Origin: Larix sibirica
Lineage: Eukaryota > Streptophyta > Pinopsida > Pinales > Pinaceae
Length of the DNA: 25,494 bases
Assembly: GCA_004151065.3 (NCBI GenBank)
Contig: NWUY0304219585.1
Location: 1 to 25,494, forward strand
Direction: 5' to 3'
Shown here: one piece after another, positions 1 through 9,419 of the stretch
Layout: every line of letters begins with the position of its first letter
How positions within the stretch are numbered: the stretch's first letter is position 1
The notes under the pieces: generated by a model
The model's database searches: none
What the model saw: the letters and a program-made list of their open reading frames with translations, nothing else
What the model was told of the DNA's origin: nothing
Position numbers and translations under genes: made by a program

Positions 1-539
1 GTGTCCTCACCTTTCCGATGGTCAGGTGAGCCCTACGCATATCCCGTAAATCCAACAGCAGCAGATCCAGGAGATGACGTGTCCAGTTAGTCAAATTGGT
101 CTCAGTGAATCTGGGCGGACTGCTGGTAAATTAAGGAATAAAAGATGGCATGGTCAAGATGATATAGAGTGTGAACGTGGCCTATACAAGATGGTAAATT
201 TGCTTATCAGATAAGAGTTCATTTTTATCTTTCTCTCCATGAGATCTTACTCTCTTATAACTCCAATAATAGGTAAATTTGAATCTTACTCAAACTCCGA
301 TAGATATGATGATTTATAGATTTGCTAAATATCCGATGAGAGCTGATTTGTGATTTACTCATACTCCAATAAGGGGTTATGTTCTGCTAGGCAGGTTGGT
401 GCTAGCTAGGATGATGTCCAGCTGAATCTTCCTCTCCAATAGATATCTTTCTCTCCAAAGCTCCAATAGACTAGACTCTTCTTATTACAACTCTAGGGCT
501 TAAGGCATTCCATCCACATAGGGGGAGACTAGTCCAGTC

Positions 540-1562
540 CAATAGGTGCTAAGACTAACCTGCTTGGACTAAGCTAGTATCATTTATTAGGCTTGTTTCC
601 ATGGTAAATTGAGAAAGATAAGGTGGCCTGATGGGTAGATCCAACAACAGATCCAGGATTGTATGGTAGTTTTGTCTTTACAACTTAAGACAATATTCAC
701 ACGGATAAAAGTGCATGGACTAAGTGGGTACGATAAAAGAATATATGCATCATTAGTTTAAGCTGTTAATAGACCCCATGTGAATAAGTGCATTCGCTAA
801 TAAGTACATTCCCCAACAGGGATTATGCATATTTGAAAAGCTATACAAACTTAATAAAAGGTAATAGAAGTGTTGGGACTACTGAATCTGACTCTCCAAC
901 CAAAGCTCCCGCAGAAAGAATGGTAAGTTAACAATATATATATGCATATAGTTATTTCAATATAGCTTAAAGACGGTATTCACTCGGATCAAAATAATGT
1001 ACTAAGAGTGTAGGTACATATTACTCTTCCAAATTTGTAATACTACATAGTTCTGTCAATATGGAAAGAGTGCATTTCCCGATCCAGGTTATGCTAATGG
1101 AAAAGCCTAGACAAACTGAAAAGGTTATTATTGGGGTGTTTGGTAAGTTCAGCTTAATCTCACTCTCCGAACTGTTGTTTATTAGTAGTTTTCTATGTCT
1201 AGACAGCAGCTTAAGACTCCACCAAAGTGCATGGGGAAAGAGAGTCTAAAAAGAGTTTCCATGGAACGCCCCCGCTTGTTGTTGGCAGGCCGTCCATAGG
1301 GCTCCAGGCGGGACTAACTGCTTGGGCTAAACTAGAGTATATAAAGGCTTGTTTCTTCTGCTGGAACCAAGAAGACTAAAGGCTAGTGTTGTCCATAGGG
1401 GTCCACCAGGCGGTACTAACTGGGCTAATAAGATAGTCTCTTAAGGAAGGCTTTCACTCTAAAGGCTTTATAACTCTATATTGTAACTTAGTGCTGCATG
1501 GACTACTAAGCTGCTAGAGTATCTTAAGGCTTGTTTCTATGGTCAATTGATAAAGATAAGGT
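540..1562 (+). repeat. Diverged ~75-bp direct repeat, four copies
   Basis: Four diverged copies lie at about 552-624, 1291-1357, 1391-1460 and 1488-1562. The shared core reads roughly GGACTAAC-TGCTTGG-CTAA-CTAG-GTAT, then AAGGCTTGTTTCTATGG. The first and last copies continue into ATGGT(A/C)AATTGA(G/T)AAAG and ATAAGGT, and the two middle copies share GTCCATAGGG at their left ends. The copies differ by many substitutions and small indels, so amplification was not recent. No gene is visible around them. Confidence 0.7.
683..1175 (+). repeat. Diverged ~280-bp tandem duplication
   Basis: Positions 683-905 and 965-1175 align in order. Shared landmarks are a CTTAA-GAC-(A)TATTCAC-CGGAT word, a TACTAAG-GTGGGTA-like word, a GTGCATT/GTACATTCCC word followed by TTATGC, an ACAAACT block, and CTGAATCTGACTCTCCAA against CTTAATCTCACTCTCCGA. 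A third CTGAATCTTCCTCTCCAA occurs at 422-439, so the family extends leftward. Read in one frame, both copies give a similar short peptide (S-A/T-F-P-D/N...YA), with stops in the second copy. Confidence 0.6.
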
Positions 1563-1981
1563 TACACCTGGGGATGATAAATATTCGGGAATAAAAGGTG
1601 ACATATGGAAAGTAGAACGGGCAAATTCATTGCAAAAAGAGGGCATCAAAGGGTCAAATAATGCCCACTCTGCTAGAGCGCTCCAAAGAAAGGTAGCCCT
1701 AGAAAACTTCCAAATGACATGCATCACTGAAAAACCCTCTTCCTTTGGTCGAGCGGCTCCGCCCTTCAAATACCTACAAAATGACCCCCATTGAAACCCA
1801 GATTGCTCCAACACCCTTGGGAATTTGGAGGAGCGTTATGCACCATTGGAAGAGCTCAAAATAAGCAAAACAAGGTGAAGAAGGTGAGATCATGCAAAAT
1901 GTTCCATCAACTTGTCATCCCCACTGAATGTTTTATAAAAAGAAAATGTGGACAACCATGAAAATATGGGGGGGTAATAGT
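1563..1981. other. Spacer with one CTCGACC-type motif
   Basis: About 420 bases without a recognisable gene. A stretch near 1718-1757 (TGCATCACTGAAA, then TTCCT and CGAGC) resembles 3146-3186, so part of this spacer belongs to the same old repeat family as 2956-3186. An 87-codon plus-strand frame from a TTG at 1531 and a minus-strand frame opposite it match no family I recognise and are probably chance. Confidence 0.4.
1747..1762 (-). repeat. GCGGAGCCGCTCGACC motif, minus copy
   Basis: The minus strand reads GCGGAGCCGCTCGACC, identical over 16 bases to 14104-14119 on the plus strand. Similarity continues into the right flank (purine-AAGG, then GAGG). The motif can form a small GCGG-AG-CCGC stem. 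It belongs to the dispersed CTCGACC family seen elsewhere in the window. Confidence 0.65.
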
Positions 1982-2450
1982 ATCCATAAACCCACTCACC
2001 TTTGTATCTTGTTGAAGGCCAACCTATATCTAAGTTGCAGGTGTATACACCCACTCACTATTGTATTCGAGCTCTCCTAGTTGTATTCAAGCTCTCAAGC
2101 TATTTGAGTTGGGTATCCATATATATATGTAGTGGAGCTTTCTAAACTGCAATCAAGTTATCTCCGATGTATTTCAATTCTATAAAAAAACCCACTCTCT
2201 TTTGTATTTTAGCCTTGGTCGATCTTGTATTAAGGGTTATAAACCCACTCGTGTATCGAGTTGGGTACTCAAAAACTAACTCTCATTTGTATAGAGTTGG
2301 TTATTAATAGGCCTGCTTTATTTGTTTTTGGTTACAATATACTCCTTTCTTGAGTTGGGTATTCACATAAACCCACCCCTAGTTTTTACTATGACCAAAT
2401 CTATAGATGGGTTGGGTCTATACAAACTAACTCTCCCATTTGTATTGCAA
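1982..2450. repeat. Degenerate hairpin repeat array (ACCCACTC / GAGTTGGGT)
   Basis: Units carrying ACCCACTC, usually followed by TTTGTAT, occur near 1989, 2049, 2190 and 2243. Variant units (ACTAACTCTC, ACCCACCCCT) occur near 2276, 2370 and 2427. The complementary word GAGTTGGGTA or a variant occurs at about 2105, 2258, 2293, 2351 and 2410. At 2242-2267 the two arms face each other across seven bases and can form a stem with one bulge. Repeated arms on both strands could make a series of cruciforms or RNA hairpins. Confidence 0.75.
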
Positions 2451-2955
2451 CATTCTCCATGGCCTCTTGCTTAACGTAAGGGATGATGTTGAAGTGATGA
2501 TGTTATCTTCACATGCAATGCAACCGTCATTGACCTCATTTATTAGTGTGTTTCATAGACGACCTAGTCAACACATTTATTAGATGCATATGTGGTTAAG
2601 ATAAACCTAGTCTTTATTAAACCCATTACCCTTCATGGGGAGGGCACCTTACCTCTTGAGGTGTGTAAAAATACACACTCATCTGTAACACAATCATTTT
2701 AATATAAAAGGATTCACACTTTAGCATACAGGGATATATAATATGTTTGCTCTCTTATTCTTAGATTGTATCTTCTCTCTAGCACACTTATGGATGACCA
2801 CGAAGGATCACTTTTTTAGGGTTTTATTTTGTGTTGCCCAACTATGGTTTTCCTCCTCCTTTATCACAAGATTAGAGTTTGCAATTTGGTTCCATTCAAT
2901 CCATGCTCTCTATTAATAATATAAACAACGCATGAGATAATCATCTGCCCTCTCT
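2451..2955. other. AT-rich spacer
   Basis: About 500 bases. I see no gene, RNA or clear repeat unit here beyond isolated ACACACTC-like words that may be the decayed right edge of the preceding array. Confidence 0.4.
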
Positions 2956-3190
2956 ATGAAAGGCAATACCTATTGGACCTATCCAGGCGGTAAATTAACT
3001 AGTGGAAAGGTGGCGTATATAGAGGGTAGATTCTCTTCAGCAAACATGGCCTATCGGGATTATAGAGAGAGAGAGAGAGCGCGAACGTGGAAACATATGG
3101 TCAATTTGAGAGTGAAAAGTTGGCGTATCACCCAGTGGAACCTTATGCTGCATCACTGAAAGCCCCAGTTCCTAGCTGCGAGCAGTTCAC
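2956..3190 (+). repeat. Remnant related to the 120-230 and 1531-1760 stretches
   Basis: The words GGTAAATTAA, AACATGGCCTAT, GCGAACGTGG and ATGGTCAATTTG recur in nearly the same order as at 120-210 (GGTAAATTAAGG, GAACGTGGCCTAT, ATGGTAAATTTG). The segment ends in TGCATCACTGAAA, shared with about 1718. Two open frames of 63-67 codons overlap here in different frames and neither resembles a known protein, so I treat them as by-products of the repeat. Confidence 0.5.
3064..3079. repeat. (AG)8 microsatellite
   Basis: Eight uninterrupted AG dinucleotides inside the diverged repeat remnant. The uninterrupted run suggests recent slippage relative to the decayed surroundings. Confidence 0.9.
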
Positions 3191-3199
3191 CGAAAAGCC

Positions 3200-3520
3200 C
3201 CATAAAAATCATATCACTTCCCAACTGCCCACGGTTAATTACCCAGTGATCATTTCAGTTGTTCCCAATAGCACTTAGTTACACAGCTTAGTTACCAACT
3301 GCCAGCTCGAAGTGATCGAATCACCCAGTTAACTAATGCCCAAATCCCACCTACCGTTTCGCTGTTCTCATTTAGCAAATCCTCCTATTTAGAGGGGCCG
3401 AGGAATCATTTTTTAAAAGTAATATTTTTATTACTTCAATTTTGCATTTCTTGAACTTCACCTATAACAGGCAGGATCACGTCGATTGCCTTTAGGTTCA
3501 GCGGGAACCTTCTCTGTTTG
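3200..3520. other. Spacer with CAACTGCC / CCCAGT words
   Basis: CAACTGCC occurs at about 3223 and 3297, and ACCCAGT at about 3241 and 3323. The words suggest a decayed repeat of about 80 bp. A short palindrome GTGATCGAATCAC lies at about 3311. No gene is visible. Confidence 0.35.
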
Positions 3521-3524
3521 AGTG

Positions 3525-3620
3525 AGTGGCTTCTTTGTGCTGGTGAATGGCTTTCCGTTTGCTGTTAAAGGAACGGCCTTCTGCAAATGGCTTCTATCTG
3601 CTGTTAATGGAATCTACGTG
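3525..3620 (+). repeat. ~40-bp tandem repeat, two copies plus a partial
   Basis: Positions 3545-3584 and 3585-3620 align as (G/A)AATGGCTT...CTGCTGTTAA(A/T)GGAA. A partial leading copy at about 3525 reads GAGTGGCTTCTTTGTGCTG. No open frame of interest crosses the array. Confidence 0.7.
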
Positions 3621-3763
3621 CATGGATGGGACGGACAGGGAAGGGCTATGTGCAGTTAGACCTCGCAACAAGAGCAATTTCACACAACTCTTTATATACA
3701 ATACACCTCTTTAGGTTTGTTCATACAACGTACTCACAATCTTTGCTAGAACCTCTGCTCAGT

Positions 3764-3870
3764 CTAGAAGCTCTTGTCGTTGATAGCTCTAGTCATTGAA
3801 CCTCTAGTCATTTCATTGCAGCTAGACCAGTTGTCATTGCCAATAGCTTGCAGTCATAGCCAGTTGATCA
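3764..3870 (+). repeat. AGCTCT(T/A)GTC short repeat cluster
   Basis: The 15-mer CTAGAAGCTCTTGTC at 3764-3778 recurs exactly at 4538-4552. It is followed by further AGCTCTAGTCATT, CCTCTAGTCATT and TTGTCATTGCC words, about 20 bp apart. The next 650 bases (to about 4537) contain no gene that I can see. Confidence 0.6.
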
Positions 3871-4537
3871 CAGCCAGGAGGAGCCTTAAGGGCATAGCCA
3901 GCAGGTCATTTCAGTAAGTTCTCCAGAGTTGTTCAGTTCAATGAGACTAACAACCTATTAGTAAAGCTTAGCTCAACAACACGGGAAACCTCAGAAGTAA
4001 GCTTCTCAGAGAAGTACAGCTAAGTTCAGTATTTGAAATGCATGTTATCAACTAGTTTAGAACCAGATTGATCCGAGCTATAGCACAAAAAGAGAAAGAA
4101 CTACACTTATACTCAACAGAGAGAGAGGCACTACTACTACTCTAAGAGAAAACTCAAGAGAAAGGCAAGTTGAAATAAAGCTAAAGTAGTATCATTTCTA
4201 CTAGTGGGGAAAAAGAGTTGCACTACAGCTCATTATAACTAGTTGTTAGAGTTAGAGTTTCAACTTATACTACGGGACTAAAGTTGAACTACTAGAGAGG
4301 GAGATTTAAGCTCTATCGGTTAGAGAAAGGCAAGTGAAAAAAAGAAAGCTAATTTATCTTTTAAGGCTTCTTACCATGGACAAAGGCTTAAGGCATCGAG
4401 AAGAAATATTTGCATAAATAAATCTCTATACATATGATACTTACATATATACTCACTGTGCCGTTGTAATTTGTAATCTTAATATGCAATTACTTATTTA
4501 TCTATTCCCACCCAACCTACGAAAACATACTCTAATT

Positions 4538-4712
4538 CTAGAAGCTCTTGTCAGCGAGCTCTTGTCAGCGCATGAACTCTTGGCAAGTAAGTGCGTGTCT
4601 TTCAGTGCAAGAAATAAAAGCTCTAGGCATGGAAGCTCTTGTTGGTGCATGAATAAGCTCTTTCAGTGCAGCTTGTCAGTGCATGAAGCTAGTGCCAAGT
4701 AGTCAGTGCTTG
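4538..4712 (+). repeat. 14-bp tandem repeat and derivatives
   Basis: AGCTCTTGTCAGCG is perfectly tandem at 4543-4556 and 4557-4570. Diverged derivatives follow: AACTCTTGGCAAG, AGCTCTTGTTGGTGCATGA, AGCTCTTTCAGTGCA and GCTTGTCAGTGCATGA. The 72-codon plus frame over this block is composed of the repeat and shows no other coding evidence. Confidence 0.75.
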
Positions 4713-4866
4713 TTAGAAATAGAATCGGGCATAAATAATAGTTATATACTAAATAGAGCATCTAGTTATCTACAATGAGCTAGTTCATATGGCTTTCACT
4801 CTCTATGGCTTAAGGCAGTATGGGCTAGTACTAAAGCGGAAAGCAAAGATGCTGATTTCAATTATC
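4711..4866 (+). repeat. Leader repeat, copy 1, before the first triplet-periodic module
   Basis: Begins with GGGCATAAATA and ends with GGGCTAGTACTAAAGCGGAA...GATGCT. It aligns in order with 5339-5450 (GTGCATAAATA ... GGGCTTCCTTTAAAGCGAG ... GGGATGCT). A partial third copy of the left end lies at about 4388-4430 (CTTAAGGCATCGAGAAGAAA then GCATAAATA). Both full copies run directly into a triplet-periodic block. Confidence 0.5.
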
Positions 4867-5245
4867 CTGGAAATAATGCTCCTTGGAATGCTTTTGCTCC
4901 TCCTGGTAATGCTGCTAGTTCAACTGCTGATTGAAATGTTGGTGAAACTGGTGCTTTGAATGATCAAAATGCTTCTGCTGGGACTGGGAATTATGTTGGA
5001 AAAAACTTATGATGGGAATGATCCTGGAACTGCTGGGAATAAGGCTGGTCCAATTGCAGCTGGGAATGCTGTTGGAACTGCTCTTTGTACTGCTGGTCGT
5101 GATGCTTGGAATGATGGAACTAATTATCTTACTCCTTTTGGTTGTGCTGGTTGTTCCGCTGGAAAGAATGATGAGGCTGGGAATAAGAATTATGATGAGA
5201 TAGGGTTCATCAACCAATCATTCAATAAGACCGTTTATCCTGGCT
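4867..5245 (+). other. Triplet-periodic Gly/Ala/Asn/Thr-rich module (plus)
   Basis: The sequence is built mostly from GCT, GGG, AAT, GGA, ACT and GAT. It reads as Ala-Gly-Asn-Asp-rich peptide, first in the frame from 4869 (PGNNAPWNAFAPPGNAASS) up to a TGA, then in the frame of a 95-codon stretch at 4960-5244 (AGNKAGPIAAGNAVGTAL and similar). The frame changes once, near 5000. Recurrent elements are GCTGGGAAT and GGAACTGCT. I recognise no protein family. It is either a decayed repetitive coding sequence or a triplet-based noncoding repeat. No start codon or signal convinces me that it is translated. Confidence 0.55.
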
Positions 5246-5338
5246 AGGTTTGTGTTCGAACATGTTTAGACTTCGCTCACAATTGGCTGTTTTACTTATT
5301 CCAAATATCCTGTTGAGGTCAAATCTGAATCCCAATCC
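5246..5338. other. Short spacer
   Basis: Contains the palindrome GTGTTCGAACATG at about 5251. No gene is seen. Confidence 0.35.
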
Positions 5339-5450
5339 GGGATCTTAAACGAAAAATATTGTGCATAAATATATAACAACCATTTCACGGTAATTGTGCT
5401 GCTTAGCTTGGGCTTCCTTTAAAGCGAGTAGTACTGGAAATAGGGATGCT
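5339..5450 (+). repeat. Leader repeat, copy 2, before the second triplet-periodic module
   Basis: Diverged copy of 4711-4866 with the same order of words. CTTAAACG then AAATATTGTGCATAAATA also matches the copy beginning at about 4388. It runs directly into the next module. Confidence 0.5.
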
Positions 5451-5742
5451 TCAACTTCTGCTTATGCTGGTTCAACTTATGCTGGTTCAACTTATGCTTA
5501 TTAGAATACTGCTAATAATTATGATGCCGGGAATGAGGCTGATTAAACTGGTGATGCTGGGAATCATTATGATGCCGGAACTGCTGATTTCAATAATTGA
5601 ATTTCAACTTATTTGGAATAAGGCTGGTGCTGCTGCTGGTGTTACTATGCTTACTGGGACTTATGATGATGCCGGGAATGCCATTGAAACTGCTTATTCA
5701 AATGTTGGTTCTCCATTGCGAGCTCTGACTGGGTCTTACTAG
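5436..5742 (+). other. Triplet-periodic module (plus), second copy
   Basis: Reads GNRDASTSAYAGSTYAGSTY, then YDAGNEAD, GDAGNHYDAGTADFNN, AGAAAGVTMLTGTYDDAGNA, ending at a TAG near 5740. Several in-frame stops (TAG, TAA, TGA) interrupt it. GCTGGTTCAACTTAT is exactly tandem at 5466-5480 and 5481-5495. ATGATGCCGGGAATG occurs at 5521-5535 and 5666-5680, with a shorter form at about 5569. The exact internal repeats indicate growth by tandem duplication. Confidence 0.6.
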
Positions 5743-5743
5743 T

Positions 5744-6330
5744 TAGCATGCTCCTTAACCTCGGTACTTATAGGTAGTGGTGTATCCATTAAGACTATAT
5801 GTAACTCCCTGTTCTATAAAAGTGGTAGTATTACTAGTAGTAGGAGCAATTATGGGATAGTTCTTAGTAAGAGCTCTAGAGAGAAATGTACTAAAATATG
5901 GAAAATTAGCAATATTCTATTCTCTCTATTAATGATATTATACTCTCTTAATCAAACTAAATTGCTTGTAACTATAACAATTAGGTGAGATTATCCTAAT
6001 TAATATGGGCGTGACAGAGAAAGATTAGCTATATTAGGAGGGATATTATAGACAGCTTAGCCTTAGTAATCTACTAACCACCATTAGGTATATTAGATTT
6101 TCCCCTTTAGTTAGTATGAGGAGCCCCTGGTACTGGTCGTTATAAACCTCCTATCTAGGACTTCTATAGCTACACCTCTATCTCTTACTCGTTATAGCAT
6201 GCTCCTTAAGATACTGGTAAGTTAGTATACCTCTTACTCCTTGGTAAGATACTACTCATGCTACTGGTAGTGCTGGAACTGGCTAATCTACAACTGGTGA
6301 GGATGCTATTTCTTCCCTATAAAAGCTGAA
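5744..6330. repeat. Short direct repeats around TAGCATGCTCCTTAA
   Basis: TAGCATGCTCCTTAA occurs exactly at 5744-5758 and 6195-6209. GGTACT, GGTAGT and CTCTTACTC words are frequent between and after them. I see no gene in this stretch. Confidence 0.5.
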
Positions 6331-6399
6331 GCAATCGGAGCTCGTCGGTACACATACCTAAACCCCAAATACAGGCTTCATTCTGATCCCTTTCATACT

Positions 6400-6600
6400 A
6401 TTTAGGCCTATTAGCTAGATTAGTCATATTAGGATCTCTATTAGGAATATCTTATACTTCTATCTAACTTCTATTATCTCTTATTATACTTCTCTTATAC
6501 TTTGCTTATTTATTATACTTGTATTCTCCTTGTATTATACTTGACTTATACTTCCCTTATTATTCTCTCTTATTCTAAATTAGTCATCTTAGTATTATTC
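6400..6600. repeat. Pyrimidine-rich low-complexity tract (CTTATACTTCT type)
   Basis: Repeated TATTATACTT, CTTATACTT and TCTCTTATT words in irregular order, which look like a decayed microsatellite-like tandem array. The 80-codon plus-strand frame over it is low complexity (Leu/Tyr/Ile/Ser) and unlikely to be a gene. Confidence 0.6.
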
Positions 6601-7300
6601 CTGCCTATTCTTAATTATAGCGGGCTCACTCACTTATACGTTCAACACACACCTAAAACCATTACAGGAGCAGCAGGAACACCTACTCTCAGATTGGGTA
6701 TGACTTCCAAGTCTAGCATACTTAGGTTTATATTAAAGGGATGAACCCCTGAATCTCGCCCTTTTGGATCTTATTAGTCGGGTCCTACTTCTTGGTGCTG
6801 GTACACAGATACGTCGGTACTGGTACATCTAGCTAAAAAACCAACAGAAACGGCATCTACTCATCTTCCTTTGATTAGGCTTGCCCTTTGTACCCTTGCC
6901 TTTTATTAGGGGCCACCACTTGACCATCATAGGCCACTACTACTTGACCATCATACCTAGAGCTCTTGAATAACCCATTCCTCCTATAGCTACTCATGAT
7001 ATGTACACGTCACATTACATAGGATATCATAAAGCCCCTAGACACGATATACCATTTCTCTTGCAATATACCATGTAGACATATTAGACCCTGAAATACT
7101 AGACTTAGACTCTATTAGACTAGAAAAAGAATACAAATTGAAAGCATATAATACTCTATTAGTTCTATTAGTCTTTTATATAAGTTAGTTCCGTTTAGTC
7201 CATCTCTATCCTCCTTTCTGCATTAACATTGATCTATTTTGCCCGCCCATTTCTAAAACAGATTCAATTTACCTTTTGAAGTAACATAGGCATAGCACAT
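6601..7300. other. Spacer, no gene
   Basis: About 700 bases with CTATTAG and ATTAGACT words clustered near 7080-7170. I see no RNA, gene or defined repeat unit. Confidence 0.4.
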
Positions 7301-7307
7301 TCACCCT

Positions 7308-7523
7308 TTAATTAGTTGATCCAGCAGCATACGCAACATAAGAAGTCAAGGTGGTGGCACCTCGCTCAATTCCATACCTTACGGCATCTCTTCATGTTTG
7401 AGAACAAGTACCTCGCCCAGATGAAGCAGATTGAGTTCCAGTTTGAGTTTTTGACCCTAAACCCGTTTATCCAGAAGCATCAAGGAAAGAAGCAAAGACA
7501 TTAGCCGGGCCCAACCTGCTCAT
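7308..7523 (-). other. Triplet-periodic module (minus), ATG to TAA with two internal stops
   Basis: On the minus strand an ATG at 7523-7521 opens a frame that stays readable to a TAA at 7310-7308, about 71 codons with two internal stops (TAA and TGA). It reads MSRLGPANVFASFLDASG, stop, TGLGSKTQTGTQSASSGRGT, then after the second stop RDAVRYGIERG and ATTLTSYVAYAAGSTN. The Gly/Ser/Thr/Ala bias matches the plus-strand modules near 8400 and 9000. I recognise no family. The peptide-like quality may reflect the triplet repeat rather than a lost gene. Confidence 0.45.
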
Positions 7524-7559
7524 CTAGATCAAGATTCACCAGGGCAAGGGCAATTCTAT

Positions 7560-8150
7560 TATTATAGAGCCTTGAGCCTTTCCTCCCAATGGATGATCTC
7601 TCATATAGCCATGCATCCCCAATCTTCTTATTCTTTTAGAAGCGTGTCATGGATCTATCATAAAGTACAAAGCAAAGTATTTAGCGTGAATTTTTGTCTG
7701 TATGTTCTGCTGGAGCCTAGATCCGGAGAACAAGGCAATATACCAGAAGCATAATAAGGATCGCCTTGGGCGCTCCACCATCATGATATGCCTAGCGAGA
7801 TCCGGGACTACCCCATATAAGGAAAGCACCTTGATAACCGAGGATACTTCCCATAGCAGACCCGACAGAGGCATCAGGCAAATCACCAAATAACCACACT
7901 TCACAGTGAACTAATCAAACAACACTAAGCAGTACTACTCATGAATAGATACCATTAGATAACCGCATACCTATTAGCATGGGATCAGAAGGAGGGTAAA
8001 GCAACTCCATGAGCGGGAGACTGGAAATAGGCTTGGAGGACTACACTCTTTGGAATGATTAATATGGTTAGTTAGATCATTGGGATCCCACTAGGATTAG
8101 CACTATTAGGGTAGGGCAGAGCCAGTTAATGTTGTTGATTCTGTTGAGTA
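7560..8150. other. Spacer, no gene
   Basis: About 600 bases. Overlapping open frames on both strands (7572-7904) are 60-85 codons, match nothing I know and are probably fortuitous. No repeat unit is evident. Confidence 0.4.
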
Positions 8151-8237
8151 AGTTGATTAAGCGAGTGATCCAGACCTTCGTGATCGAGAGCCAGTATCAG
8201 TAGCAAGGTAAGTACCTAGCTTTGCAAGGTAAGCTAC

Positions 8238-8700
8238 GGGCTTTGGATCTGGAACAACTAGCTCCGTTACTGGTGCTTCTAGTTCAGGTGCTTGCTTTGT
8301 TGATGCTGCTAGCTTGGGTGTTGGCGTCATTGGCGTCGTTAGTCGCACTTGCTTTGGTGCTTCTATCTTATAGTTTTCTACTAGTATAGGTGCTGCTAAT
8401 GGTGCATCTGGATAAGCTACAGTTACCTTTGCTACTGCTGCGGGTGATGCTTTAACTTATGGAACCGTGCGAAGGGAAGGGTATGCTGCTGGGTGTATAG
8501 ATCTGGATATGGGTATGGAACTAGGCGAAGGGAAGCTACTGTAACTGGATATTCTACTAGGTATAGGTATGCTGCTAGTGCACCTGGTAAAGATACTGGA
8601 TTCGGATCTGTAAATGGATAAGCTGGTGTTGCTATTGCTACTGGTGACTATAGATCTGTCATTGGTGAATATGCTACTACTGCTTATGGTTCGTTGACTG
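8238..8700 (+). other. Triplet-periodic Gly/Ser/Thr/Ala module (plus)
   Basis: From 8238 the frame reads GFGSGTTSSVTGASSSGACF and continues through VDAASLGVGVIG to a TAG, then ANGASG, a TAA, and ATVTFATAAGDALTYG. Later parts shift frame but keep GCTACT, GGATCT and GGTGAT triplets (for example TATTGCTACTGGTGACTATA). The core GTTACCTTTGCTACTG at 8422-8437 recurs at 9081 and 20134 with one change in each. The variant words CTAGGCGAAGGGAAG and GTGCGAAGGGAAGGG break the triplet pattern at about 8465 and 8521, as small insertions might. Confidence 0.6.
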
Positions 8701-9110
8701 GATCATTACCAGGGTCTCAATCTGGATCTGCACGGTCACTAGAATAACCCCCCGCACTGCTGCCTATGTCTCTATATATGTAATAAACTGCTACTGATAC
8801 TACTGGTTCAACTGGATCATCGGCTTAAGCAACTGCTGGTGGGTCTATCTATCCGATACCGGGTCTCTATCTGGAACTATATATGCTTCACCGACTGACT
8901 CAACATTTGCTTCATCGGGATCTAACCGAGCCTAACCGTCTCGCTAGGTAGTAGTAGCTTTCTGGCTTGGATGGCTATGGCTCTGGATATGCTGCTGATG
9001 CTACTGGATCGACTACTAGTGCTGAATCAACTGCTAGTGTAGGATATGAACCAACTAGCTCCGCTGCTGGACCTGGAACTGCTACCTTTGCTACTGGGGC
9101 AGGAATAGAT
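8690..9110 (+). other. Triplet-periodic module (plus), best preserved
   Basis: First part reads AYGSLTGSLPGSQSGSARSL, stops, then TATDTTGSTGSSA, with a +1 shift into GSLSGTIYASPTDSTFASSG. From about 8967 an uninterrupted frame reads DGYGSGYAADATGSTTSAES and continues through TASVGYEPTSSAAGPGTAT and FATGAG until composition changes near 9110. The Gly/Ser/Thr/Ala content is high and GGATCT, ACTGCT and GCTACT recur. This is the clearest example of the family. I do not recognise a protein domain and see no transmembrane or catalytic motif. Confidence 0.6.
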
Positions 9111-9114
9111 CTGG

Positions 9115-9405
9115 AAAAGGTGTTGGTGCTGCTTCAAAAGAATCAACGGAATCAACTGCTTAAGCGAAATAAACAGCTCCATCAACGGCAAGAGCAGAAC
9201 CAAGGGTAGCATATCCGGTTCCTGATGATACAGGTAAAAAGTCCGATGTTCCAATTTCATAACCATAGGCCAGTGAGATATTTGGTTGACCAAGTGAAAG
9301 GAGCAGTATATTCTGCAGTAAATTCAGTCGTTTGTTCAGCAGATTATGAAGTTGGTTCAGAAGTCGGTCCAGCCAAAGCCCGCTCACAAAAGTAAGCCTA
9401 GATAC
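9115..9405 (-). other. Triplet-periodic module (minus), facing the plus module
   Basis: The minus strand reads LAGPTSEPTS, stop, SAEQTTEFTAEYTAPFTWST, then shifts frame to AYGYEIGTSDFLPVSSGTGY and ATLGSALAVDGAVYFA before a TAA at about 9160, followed by AVDSVDSFEAAPTPF. Content and motifs resemble the plus-strand block ending at about 9110, so two modules point at each other here. I treat this as an inverted arrangement of the family, not a gene. Confidence 0.5.
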
Positions 9406-9419
9406 ATTGTTGGATCGAA

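Noticed and set aside
1982-2450. CRISPR array
   Set aside because: Units are degenerate, spacing is irregular, repeats occur on both strands, and no cas gene is present.
6502-6744. 80-codon plus-strand frame rich in Leu/Tyr/Ile, possible membrane peptide
   Set aside because: It translates the CTTATACTT low-complexity tract, so hydrophobicity follows from the repeat.
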